Shown piece after piece: positions 29,986 to 37,665 of a stretch of 37,665 nt of DNA. The notes below the pieces were generated by a model that made no database searches, had not been told where the DNA came from, and saw nothing but the letters and a program-made list of their open reading frames with translations. Position 1 is the stretch's first letter. Each line of letters opens with the position of its first letter. The translations under genes and the position numbers were made by a program. The DNA is from an uncultured Corynebacterium sp. (GTDB taxonomy: Bacteria > Actinomycetota > Actinomycetes > Mycobacteriales > Mycobacteriaceae), in contig NZ_CAMIHZ010000018.1 in assembly GCF_946222305.1 (NCBI RefSeq), forward strand, positions 1 through 37,665, given 5' to 3'.

Positions 29986-32900
29986 CTAACGAACCCGTTC
30001 GCCGCCGAGGTGCTTCTCGATTAGCTCACCTGCAACTTCCAAGGGTGTGCGGTGATCGAGCTCGCCACGTTCGCCTCTACCCAAGTCCTCGAGGATCTCC
30101 TCTTCTTGGCGGCGCCGCAGCTCTTCTTCGCTGGGGGCACGTTGCGCTGCAGGATCGCTACCTGGGGCTAGCTGTGGTCGCCCTTTGCCCGGGTTGCGCG
30201 CATTGGCCGGTTGTTCCTGCGACGCCACCTCGCCACCCCCTCCACCGTAGAAGCCAGGGTCTGGTGGACCACTGGCCCACGGATCCTCTGGAGGCTCATC
30301 GGGCAGTGGCACGCCATTAAACCCATTCGCCCGGTTGTACTCCTGCTTAGAGCGCATCCGGTCCATGCGTGCGCGCCACCCCGTCGGCTCACTCTGCGCC
30401 TGGGGCGCAGCAGACCCGCCCTGGGCGCCAGCATCGTGGGCTCCGGCGCCTTGACCGGCTGCGCCAGGAGCAGGTGCATTCCACTCACTCGCAGTCTGAG
30501 CATTCACGCTGGGCGCACCGATACCTTCCGCGCCCGAGCCTTGAATCCCCGACCCTTGCGGCCCCCTGCCCTGAGGCCCTGCCCACGCATCCACTTGTGA
30601 GTGTGCGGGACCACGCGCCTCGGCCATCGCGCGAGCCCGTTCCAGCGCACTGTGCGCACCAGACGACCGCGCGGACTGCGAAGGCTGTGATGGCTCGCCT
30701 GCCCCCGCATCCGTGGCCACGTTCACGTCCGTATCAGCAGTCGTCTCCGCGAGTGATTCCACGTTCGAATCCTTGCGCTGAGTCCCGCTCGGTTCCAGCG
30801 CAGACTCATTGGCCTCAGTCTGTTCCGGAGCAGACTGATCGGCCCCACCCCGTTCCGAGGCAAGCTCATCGGCTCCAGCCTCTCCTGGCGCGGGATCACC
30901 GCTCGCTGATGTGGAACCACCGCTCACTGGAGAAGAATCCCCACTTGACGGCGCAGGGTCGCCATCTTCCGCGGACTCCGAAGCGTCACCGTCTTCACGA
31001 TCGCCCACCGGAGGGGTCTGCGAGGTCGACGCAATCACCCTCACCGCCTGGCCTGTCACCGTCTGCGCCGCCTGCGATAACACCGCACTATTGGCATCAT
31101 TATTCATGTAGTTCGCCAACGCGCCGGTGTGGTGTTTTACGTACAGAACCTGCGATTTCGCTGGAGGTTCCTGCTCTGCGTATGCCTGAGCATCCCGCGC
31201 AGCTACCCATGTGGATAGATGCTCGTCCTTGATCTCGGTAAGCACCGCCTGCCACACATGCTCCGCCTGCTGACCAAACTTCTGGCCAGTCGCTTTTACC
31301 TGTTGCGGGTCGTCGCGGGTTGGTTCGGCGACCATGCCACTTGTTTCTTGGTTCGACGCCCCGCGCTCTCCCCCGCTGGTATCTTCGGCGGGATGCGAAT
31401 CCGATTCGGCAGCCGGTTGCACCTGCGCTCCACGATGACGATCCAATATTTCACGCGCCCGGCGCGCCTGGGCGATGACTGAATCTTCACCCACGTCAGA
31501 CTGCTCCGCCTCATGCTTCATTTCCTGCGCCGAGGGCCCCGCTGACGTTTCGGTGCCGTCCGGAGTTACGGAGCGAGGCTGAGCTGCAGAGCTAGGCTGC
31601 TTGCCGGGACTGTCTGCATTGGCCTGTTCATCAGAGCCCGGTTGACCAGCAGGGCTGGCCTGGGCTGCGGTGTCCCTCTCTGCTACATCACGGTCCTCTC
31701 GGGTCTGGTTCGACTCCTCAACTTCCCGAGTCGGCTGAGCCTGCTGCACCGCTTGTGCTTCCTGCGCTTCGCGGGCCTCACGCGCCTCACGCGCTTCGCG
31801 TTCACGCCGGTCCTTGGGGCGCTCATACTTCGGGCGCGCTGTTTGTCCAGCAGCGGCCCCCTGGCCACTCACGGCACCTGCAGCATCTGCCGCGCTAGCA
31901 CTGGATCCATCGCTTCCACCGTTTCGCGCACCCGCGCCTGGAACCTGCAGTCCCCCGCCGCGTTCCAGCTGCTCCACACGTTGCGCCAGGGACTCCACCG
32001 TCATGCCCGCCGCCGGCAGCGCCATGCGCGCGCACATGATCTCCAGCAACAACCGCGGCGCCGTCGCACCGCGCATCTGCTGCAAACTCTCGTTCACCAG
32101 AGCCGTGCAGCGTGTCAACGTTGCCTGCCCCAACTGTTGAGACTGCTCCAGCAGACGCTGCTCCACGTCTTTCGGCGCGTTAACCAACCCCCGGCTCACC
32201 GCATCGGGTACCGCGAACACCATCAGCAGGTCACGGAACCTATCCAGCAGATCTTCGGCGAACCGACGCGGATCGTATCCAGCATCGATCACCTCATCCA
32301 CCACGGTGAACAGCCCCGCCTGATCCTGTTGTGCCAAGGACTCCACGGCGCGATCGATCAGCGAGGCGTCGGTCATTCCAAGAACCCCTACCGCGCGCTC
32401 GTAGGTCACCCCGTCCGGCCCGGCGCCAGCCAACAGCTGATCCATAATCGACAGCGAGTCACGCGGCGAACCGCCGCCGGCTCGAATGACCAACGGGTAC
32501 ACCGAGTCTTCGACCGGCACGCCCTCACCCGAGACCACACTTTCCAACAACCCGCGCATATCCGGCGGGGTCAGCAAGCGGAACGGGTAATTATGGGTAC
32601 GTGAGCGAATGGTTGCGAGCATCTTCTCCGGCTCGGTCGTCGCAAAGATGAAGATGAGGTGCTCCGGCGGCTCCTCCACGATCTTCAGCAGTGCGTTGAA
32701 ACCGGATTGCGAAATCATGTGTGCCTCATCGATGATGATCACACGGTATCGCGATTCCGCCGGCGCGAAGAAAGCGCGTTCACGCAGCTCTCGCATATCT
32801 TCCACGCCGTTGTGGGTAGCGGCATCGATCTCTGTAACATCCAAATGCCCCGCCCCACCTGGGCCGAGGGCGAGGCACGAATCGCATTTTCCGCACGGTG

Positions 32901-33102
32901 TAGAGGTGGGCCCCTCCACACAGTTCAAGGATCGCGCCATGATGCGCGCCGATGACGTTTTTCCACATCCGCGCGGGCCGGAGAACAAATAGGCATGGTT
33001 AATCCGGCCACTGTCCAGCGCGGTGGATAGCGGTTCTGTCACATGCGCTTGGCCCACCACTTCTGCGAATGTGGATGGGCGATACTTCCGGTAAAGAGCC
33101 AC
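29986..33102 (-). CDS. dnaX: DNA polymerase III tau/gamma subunit with very long disordered tail
   Basis: This is the clamp-loader ATPase of the replisome. From GTG 33102 it encodes 1038 residues, well above the about 775 of C. glutamicum. The AAA+ module is intact: Walker A GPRGCGKT (42-49), zinc-binding C61, C70, C73 and C76, and DEAH (125-128). Domain III runs to about residue 385. Then follow an Ala/Gln/Glu-rich spacer, a folded segment near 600-690 (HVWQAVLTEIKDEHLSTWVAA to VTGQAVRVI) as in other tau proteins, and a second S/G/E/A-rich linker to a short acidic/basic end. The GTG is chosen because VALYRKYRP is the usual N-terminus and TAGTGT lies 7 nt before it. An in-frame ATG at 33132 is the alternative. 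Confidence 0.95.
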   Translation of the reverse strand: MALYRKYRPSTFAEVVGQAHVTEPLSTALDSGRINHAYLFSGPRGCGKTSSARIMARSLNCVEGPTSTPCGKCDSCLALGPGGAGHLDVTEIDAATHNGVEDMRELRERAFFAPAESRYRVIIIDEAHMISQSGFNALLKIVEEPPEHLIFIFATTEPEKMLATIRSRTHNYPFRLLTPPDMRGLLESVVSGEGVPVEDSVYPLVIRAGGGSPRDSLSIMDQLLAGAGPDGVTYERAVGVLGMTDASLIDRAVESLAQQDQAGLFTVVDEVIDAGYDPRRFAEDLLDRFRDLLMVFAVPDAVSRGLVNAPKDVEQRLLEQSQQLGQATLTRCTALVNESLQQMRGATAPRLLLEIMCARMALPAAGMTVESLAQRVEQLERGGGLQVPGAGARNGGSDGSSASAADAAGAVSGQGAAAGQTARPKYERPKDRREREAREAREAREAQEAQAVQQAQPTREVEESNQTREDRDVAERDTAAQASPAGQPGSDEQANADSPGKQPSSAAQPRSVTPDGTETSAGPSAQEMKHEAEQSDVGEDSVIAQARRAREILDRHRGAQVQPAAESDSHPAEDTSGGERGASNQETSGMVAEPTRDDPQQVKATGQKFGQQAEHVWQAVLTEIKDEHLSTWVAARDAQAYAEQEPPAKSQVLYVKHHTGALANYMNNDANSAVLSQAAQTVTGQAVRVIASTSQTPPVGDREDGDASESAEDGDPAPSSGDSSPVSGGSTSASGDPAPGEAGADELASERGGADQSAPEQTEANESALEPSGTQRKDSNVESLAETTADTDVNVATDAGAGEPSQPSQSARSSGAHSALERARAMAEARGPAHSQVDAWAGPQGRGPQGSGIQGSGAEGIGAPSVNAQTASEWNAPAPGAAGQGAGAHDAGAQGGSAAPQAQSEPTGWRARMDRMRSKQEYNRANGFNGVPLPDEPPEDPWASGPPDPGFYGGGGGEVASQEQPANARNPGKGRPQLAPGSDPAAQRAPSEEELRRRQEEEILEDLGRGERGELDHRTPLEVAGELIEKHLGGERVR

Positions 33103-33109
33103 GTTCCTA

Positions 33110-33115
33110 ACACTA
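33110..33115 (-). promoter_or_regulatory. dnaX: Leaderless -10 box of dnaX
   Basis: TAGTGT on the minus strand ends 7 nt before GTG 33102, again a TANNNT box at leaderless spacing. An AGGA lies too close to the GTG (2 nt) to act as a normal ribosome site. Confidence 0.45.
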
Positions 33116-33183
33116 CCGCCGGACCGCGACATCCCACCCAATCCAATCGATCTGTGGGCTACGGACAGCCGGCACTCACCTTT

Positions 33184-33837
33184 CTACCTCCAGGGGTTGT
33201 GCAGGTCAGCCCCGGTTTCCACCAATTTTCTCTGCAGGGTATCGACGCCCTGCTGCTCCGCGACTTCAAGTTCCTCATCCGTGAGCATGATCAACTGTAC
33301 GGGCAGCGTGAGTCGGCCCGGGTGCGTAAACTCCACCGCCCCCGCGCCGCCTTCCTGCGCTTCCTTCGAGCGGCGCCCAGTAGCGACTACCTCGTGAAGA
33401 TGGGGCACTCCATCATCCCAGAGAAACGGGATCACCAGCAGGCCGTGCTTGGCGGTCATGGAGGAGTCCAGCGAAGACGCCAATTCGGGGAGAATAAGGC
33501 CCGGCTGAGGGCTCAGCGAGAAGGGGTCCTGGGAGATCATGGACGCTACAGCCGTGACCAAGCTGACCGCTTGATCCATGTGCCCGCGCACGACCGTGAT
33601 GAACTCCACGCGAAGGTCTGAGCCATCTTCGGTCTCCAATCCCGCTTCGATGCGGGCAGCGTCAGCTGTCATGGCAACCGTCTCCGCGGAGCCATCGGCG
33701 TCGGAACCAAGAGGAACCTGAAGCACCGTGAACTGTGGAAACGAATCGGCAATCTGGTGAGTGACGGCCTCGCCGTTCTCGGGAAGGAGGGATTCGGCCC
33801 AGTACAACGTTTCTTCGGTATTAATGCTTACCCTCAC
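33184..33837 (-). CDS. Suppressor-of-fused (SUFU) domain protein
   Basis: This is a cytosolic protein of about 217 residues. The second half matches the bacterial SUFU family: LLVIPFLWDDGVPHLHEVV, then VQLIMLTDEELEVAEQQG and a C-terminal DLHNPWR-type end. No biochemical role is established for bacterial members; some act as immunity-like or interaction domains, others are core genes. The start is uncertain. GTG 33837 lies inside the end of aspT (17-nt overlap) and gives a plausible N-terminus (VRVSINTEETLYWAE), but its ribosome site is weak. Co-direction and overlap with aspT point to one transcript. Confidence 0.7.
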   Translation of the reverse strand: MRVSINTEETLYWAESLLPENGEAVTHQIADSFPQFTVLQVPLGSDADGSAETVAMTADAARIEAGLETEDGSDLRVEFITVVRGHMDQAVSLVTAVASMISQDPFSLSPQPGLILPELASSLDSSMTAKHGLLVIPFLWDDGVPHLHEVVATGRRSKEAQEGGAGAVEFTHPGRLTLPVQLIMLTDEELEVAEQQGVDTLQRKLVETGADLHNPWR

Positions 33838-35185
33838 CTTCGGTGGCGAAATCTTCTGGCTTGGATTCAGCGGAAGTGGCGCCCTGTGCCTGGGTCGCAT
33901 CCGTGTTGGCCTGAGCCCCGTTTTCCACTGCTTCGATCGTGGCCTTCAGCACGCACACCGCAAAGACGTTCATAGCGGTGTCCAGCTGCTCCAGCGGAGG
34001 CATGGATGGAGCGAGGCGAAGGTTACGGTCGTTGGGATCCTTCTTCAGCGGGAAAGTGGAGCCGGCCGGGGTCAATACCACCCCAGCTTCCTTGGCCAGT
34101 TCCACGGTGCGGGAAGCCGTGCCGTCGACGAGATCAACTGAAACGAAGTAGCCACCCTTGGGCTCCGTCCATTCCGCGACATTCAAGCCCTCCAAACGAT
34201 CCTGCAGAATCTCCAGCACGTGTTGGAACTTAGGAGCCAGGGAGCCAGCGTGCTTGCGCATGACCGCGCGAATGCCCTCCGCACTGCTGAAGAACTGAGC
34301 GTGAGCCAGCTGGTTGACTTTGTTCGGGCCGATGCCACGAACATTGGCGATGGACTTGTACCACTCCAGGTTTTCCGTGCTGGAGGCGAAGAACGCTACG
34401 CCCGCACCGGCCAGGGTGATCTTGGAGGTAGAGGACATGAACCAGAAACGGTTAGGGTTACCGGCTTCCTCAGCGAGCTTGAGGATGTTCACCACTGGTG
34501 GGAAGTCCTCAGTGAGGGTGTGGACTGCGTAGGCGTTATCCCACACGATGCGGAAATCCGGTGCTCCGGTTTCCATTTCGGCGAGGGCGCGACAGGTCTC
34601 TTCCGAGTACACGGTGCCGGTGGGGTTAGAGAACATCGGTACCGTCCACATGCCCTTGACGGCGGGATCCTTCGCGAGTTCGCGGACGGCCTCCATATCT
34701 GGCCCCTCGTCGGTCATGGGTACGGTCACCATCTCGAAGCCGAACAATTCGGTGATGGAGTGGTGGCGGTCGTAGCCCGGAACGGGGCAGATCCACTTCA
34801 CATCTTCTTCAACGGACCATGGCTTGGTCGAGTCGTTATTGCCGAAGGTGTAGGACCAGCTGATGAGGTCGAAGGCGATGTTCAAAGAGGACGAGTCACC
34901 GGCGATGACGTTTTCGGCCGGCAGCCCCAGCGCATCTGCCCAGATCTGGCGGATATCGGTGATGCCGATGAGGCCACCGTAGTTACGGGTATCCACGCCG
35001 TCCGCGGTGGTGAAGTTCCCGCCGGGCAGGGAGAGCAGATCGGTGCTGAAGTCCAGCTGTTCAGCCGATGGCTTGCCGCGAGTGAGATCCAGCTTCAGGC
35101 CCTGAGCTTTCAACTCCTCGTACTCCTTGTTGACCTGGTTTTTGAGGTCGAGGAGTTGGTCCTTCTTTACGTCCGAGATCTGCAT
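33821..35185 (-). CDS. aspT: Aspartate aminotransferase, subgroup Ic (AspT)
   Basis: This PLP enzyme interconverts aspartate + 2-oxoglutarate and oxaloacetate + glutamate. It is the main supplier of aspartate in Mycobacteriales (Rv3722c type). The 454-residue protein shows TRGKPSAEQLD (35-45), N187 in FSNPTG, D216 and Y219 in WDNAYAVH, and the PLP lysine K255 in SSTSKITLAG. R is present in the substrate region near RNLRLAPS. ATG 35185 follows GGAAGG by 6 nt. The C-terminal 35 residues are a low-complexity Ala/Thr/Glu tail. Aspartate made here is the substrate of lysC at the other end of the window. Confidence 0.93.
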   Translation of the reverse strand: MQISDVKKDQLLDLKNQVNKEYEELKAQGLKLDLTRGKPSAEQLDFSTDLLSLPGGNFTTADGVDTRNYGGLIGITDIRQIWADALGLPAENVIAGDSSSLNIAFDLISWSYTFGNNDSTKPWSVEEDVKWICPVPGYDRHHSITELFGFEMVTVPMTDEGPDMEAVRELAKDPAVKGMWTVPMFSNPTGTVYSEETCRALAEMETGAPDFRIVWDNAYAVHTLTEDFPPVVNILKLAEEAGNPNRFWFMSSTSKITLAGAGVAFFASSTENLEWYKSIANVRGIGPNKVNQLAHAQFFSSAEGIRAVMRKHAGSLAPKFQHVLEILQDRLEGLNVAEWTEPKGGYFVSVDLVDGTASRTVELAKEAGVVLTPAGSTFPLKKDPNDRNLRLAPSMPPLEQLDTAMNVFAVCVLKATIEAVENGAQANTDATQAQGATSAESKPEDFATEGEGKH

Positions 35186-35474
35186 GCCGAGCCTTCCTGT
35201 TCGGGTAGTTCCGGGTATTTCAATGGCCGAGGCGGCGGTGCTGCAACACGATATGCCGAGCCCTTATCCACTGGTGCTTGTGTGCAATCCATAGTAGCGA
35301 CACTTCGGTGTTACTTGCTTTAGGCTGAATGCAAGATGTTTTACAGCAATAACATCCGCGGGCTCTGTCGGTCACACACATGAATTCCATAAAACTGCAC
35401 CCGCCGGGAACATCCTCACCCACTATCGGCATTCCACAACGGAAACTGACTCCTCGACCCCAAGGTTAAGAATC
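35186..35474. other. Divergent intergenic region aspT / VWA gene
   Basis: The 289-bp stretch must hold promoters for both divergent genes. No box pair with good spacing stands out. Candidate -10 elements are TATGGA on the minus strand near 35291 and TAAAAC on the plus strand near 35390. A small UUCG-type hairpin, ACACTTCGGTGT, lies near 35300. No RNA gene was recognised. Confidence 0.45.
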
Positions 35475-37490
35475 ATGCACTCCAAGAGCACATTGCGAAA
35501 ACTGTGCGCCGCTGTCAGTACAGTTCTTCTTTCCTCACTGAGCGTTCCAGCTGCATTGGCGGACCAGGAAGACAAATCCGCGAACTCCGCCTCCACTTCC
35601 GTAACCAGCGATTCCAAAGCGGTCCTCGTGATGGATCTTTCAGACTCGATGATGGCTAAAGACATCGGTGGAGATAAAACTCGACTCGATGTTGCTAAGG
35701 ATGCAGCCACAGGACTCATCGATTCCCTACCTGAATCAGCCAATATGGGCTTGGTTGTTTATGGCCAAAATGAATCCAACGCTGCGAACAATCGCGTCGC
35801 CGGTTGTAAAGATGTAGAGACCGTCTCCCCAGTTGGGCCCATCAAGAAAGAAGAATTAAAGAACCGCATTCGCGATTTCAAAGCAAAGGGCTACACCCCC
35901 ATTGGCAACTCCTTGCTAAAGGCCGCGGAGGAACTTGGGAAGGAAGGCGAACGCTCTATCGTGCTCGTCTCCGATGGACACGACACCTGCGCCCCGCCGC
36001 CAGTGTGCGAAGTAGCGAAGAAACTCGCTGGGCAAGGCTACAACCTGACCATTCACACGGTTGGATTTCAGACCGACCGCAAAGCCCGGGAAGAACTCGA
36101 GTGCATTGCGAAAAGCAGTGGCGGGCAATTCCTCTCTGCGAAGAACGCTCGCGAGCTAGCGAATTCCATGAAGTTTCTCGCCACACGGAGCATGGTTGGC
36201 TATCAACCAGTAGGTACTCCTTTTGAATTCGCCAGAAATCCAGAAGACGCCAAGTACCTCGGCGAGGGTCGATACCGGACGAAGCTCAAACCGGAAGTTA
36301 ACCCTGGTGATCCAATGCCCCTGTACTACAAGCTAGCCATCCCCAAGAACCACAACGCCATCGTGACTTTGAAAGCCATCCCTCGAAAGTCCTCAAGTGG
36401 CGAGGGGCATCATGACCTCTACTTCGGCATTGAGGATGCTACAAACTCCTCAAGCGATGAGTGTCAGGACTTCGACAAGTTCACTTTGGCAGGGAATAGG
36501 GCCCATGCCGACACCTATGAGGCCTTGTCGGCGGACGGTGGCGTCATCTCGATAGACCCAGAAAAAGGGGCAAGCCCCGAGTGTGACCAAAACCAGTGGG
36601 TAGTTGAGAACAATATCTCGATATCCGACCACCAAATCAAAGAGGAATTTCAGGATGAAGAAGTCGATGTAGAAGTTGAGGTTCACTTTGAACCCCAGGT
36701 CATGGAGAAAGATCGGCAAAACTTCCCAGAAGGTTCCACCGGCAATTCCTCCGGTAAGTACTCTCCAGGGAGTTTTTCAAACCCCGAGTTAATCCAAGGT
36801 GCCGCCAACTACGCCTCGGCGCCTGAACTGCAACCTGGCGCCACATACAAGGACGGTGCGGTGCGCGGTGAGATGAAGTACTACAAAATCCCTGTTGAGT
36901 GGGGACAGACCCCGGTGGTGGCCGTACGCGGAACTAAAGGACAGGCTAGGACAATCGCTACGCCGAACCTGGTTATGACCAATCCTTTCTACAGCGATTC
37001 CAGTGGAACTATGAAGTCGGAGACTCTTGGTGAAGACAAGGTGATCTGGCCAGATCGACCAATCCAGTACAGGAACCGCGAGGCGAATGCCGGAGGCCTT
37101 TCACACGCCTTCGCCGGTTATTACTACGTGGGTGTGGCAGTATCCGAGGCTAATGGTCAAGACTTGGACGGTTCCGAGCAGCCCTTCGAGCTCAGCGTAA
37201 AGCTCGACGGCGAGCCTTCGGAAGGACCCGCTTGGCGCCCATCGGAGAAAAACGGCCCCACCCCTTCCGACCAGCCAATTCTTGCTAGCGGGGACGGTGC
37301 AACACCGGCAGAACTACGCGACACGCAAGGGAACGCCGAAGGTGAAGAATCAGATGCTAATGCACAGAACACTTCTGCATCGGGTGATTCCGAGCCCCCA
37401 ATGTGGCCGATTCCCGTGGCTGGCGTGGCAATAGTCGGGCTGATCATCGGCACCGTGATCGGGATGAAGAACCGACGGCCTCGAATGTAG
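35475..37490 (+). CDS. Secreted VWA-domain protein with C-terminal membrane anchor
   Basis: This is a 671-residue envelope protein. The signal peptide is residues 1 to about 29 (cleavage near AALA). A von Willebrand A domain follows (about 47-240), with an intact metal-ion site: DLSDS at 54-58, threonine in GYTPIG and aspartate in SDGHDTC. Two further beta-rich regions without clear family match extend to about 590, then an acidic Ser/Asn/Glu-rich linker, a membrane helix (about 643-664) and the basic end KNRRPRM. The domain faces outward and probably binds a protein or matrix ligand in a metal-dependent way. ATG 35475 follows AAGG by about 9 nt. It is convergent with the SRP RNA gene. Confidence 0.85.
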   Translation: MHSKSTLRKLCAAVSTVLLSSLSVPAALADQEDKSANSASTSVTSDSKAVLVMDLSDSMMAKDIGGDKTRLDVAKDAATGLIDSLPESANMGLVVYGQNESNAANNRVAGCKDVETVSPVGPIKKEELKNRIRDFKAKGYTPIGNSLLKAAEELGKEGERSIVLVSDGHDTCAPPPVCEVAKKLAGQGYNLTIHTVGFQTDRKAREELECIAKSSGGQFLSAKNARELANSMKFLATRSMVGYQPVGTPFEFARNPEDAKYLGEGRYRTKLKPEVNPGDPMPLYYKLAIPKNHNAIVTLKAIPRKSSSGEGHHDLYFGIEDATNSSSDECQDFDKFTLAGNRAHADTYEALSADGGVISIDPEKGASPECDQNQWVVENNISISDHQIKEEFQDEEVDVEVEVHFEPQVMEKDRQNFPEGSTGNSSGKYSPGSFSNPELIQGAANYASAPELQPGATYKDGAVRGEMKYYKIPVEWGQTPVVAVRGTKGQARTIATPNLVMTNPFYSDSSGTMKSETLGEDKVIWPDRPIQYRNREANAGGLSHAFAGYYYVGVAVSEANGQDLDGSEQPFELSVKLDGEPSEGPAWRPSEKNGPTPSDQPILASGDGATPAELRDTQGNAEGEESDANAQNTSASGDSEPPMWPIPVAGVAIVGLIIGTVIGMKNRRPRM

Positions 37491-37575
37491 TTTTCCTGTT
37501 CGGTCAACGAAACCCATCCCCCAGCTAAGCCCCGGCACAAAAAGTGGCCTAAGCGGCAAACAGCCGAAATAAAAA

Positions 37576-37665
37576 GGGGACCCCGCGCACCCGTCAGAGC
37601 TCGTTGACCCTTGCTGCATTCCTGCCCTGGGGGAGTTCACAAGATACACGCCGCGCGGAATCCGT
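37576..37665 (-). ncRNA. ffs: Signal recognition particle RNA (small bacterial type, 4.5S-like)
   Basis: The minus strand carries the conserved SRP domain IV core, CCCAGGGCAGGAATGCAGCA followed by AGGGTCAACGAGCTCTG. The terminal stem is visible: GGATTCCGCGC at the window end pairs with GCGCGGGGTCC near 37580. The transcript ends in GGTCCCC followed by T5 (37575-37571), a normal terminator. The exact 5' end is at or just past the window edge. It binds Ffh to target nascent membrane and secreted proteins. Confidence 0.93.

Noticed and set aside
31642..32604. 320-codon plus-strand frame opposite dnaX
   Set aside because: It is shadow coding of the AAA+ and linker regions of dnaX, with an Arg/His/Leu-rich composition typical of antisense frames.

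Overview
The window reads as chromosome of a Corynebacterium (order Mycobacteriales). The evidence is LysC, which nearly matches the C. glutamicum enzyme and keeps its internal GTG start, a DUF1727-type MurT/GatD pair, an AspT-type (subgroup Ic) aminotransferase, a small bacterial SRP RNA, GC-rich codons, and several leaderless-type promoters (TANNNT box 7-8 nt before the start codon). The species cannot be fixed from sequence alone.

Layout: (1) 1-263, a degenerate 61-bp tandem repeat and a perfect 20-bp hairpin. (2) 263-2605 minus, the asd and lysC genes of the aspartate pathway, divergent from a DMT-type transporter (2727-3587 plus). (3) 3803-8344 minus, a poly-gamma-glutamate-type locus: a lipoprotein gamma-glutamyltranspeptidase (CapD-like), CapB and a CapC with a duplicated domain, with no CapA in sight. 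(4) 9036-11087 minus, a multi-membrane-span DUF418/acyltransferase-like protein and a membrane-anchored trypsin-like protease with abutting stop and start codons. (5) 11507-21715 minus, one 3402-residue surface protein with 17 SdrD-B/Cna-B-like repeats and a LANTG sorting signal. (6) 21986-28301 plus, leuA with a leucine leader peptide and a pseudoknot-capable leader, a degenerate DnaQ-like/BRCT protein, murT and gatD. (7) 28298-33102 minus, a DoxX-like protein, recR, ybaB and dnaX. (8) 33184-35185 minus, a suppressor-of-fused-domain protein and aspT. (9) 35475-37490 plus, a secreted, membrane-anchored VWA protein. (10) 37576-37665 minus, the SRP RNA at the window edge.

The order asd-lysC / leuA-dnaQ-murT-gatD-recR-ybaB-dnaX-aspT-ffs is the backbone also known from Mycobacterium. 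Between lysC and leuA sits about 19 kb of almost entirely envelope-directed genes (transporter, capsule-type polymer, secreted enzymes, giant adhesin). This is the accessory part of the window and holds the most interesting material. Glutamate and peptidoglycan chemistry recurs: lysC/asd feed diaminopimelate, MurT/GatD amidate lipid II glutamate, and the CapB/CapC/GGT set would make, export and process a gamma-linked glutamyl polymer.
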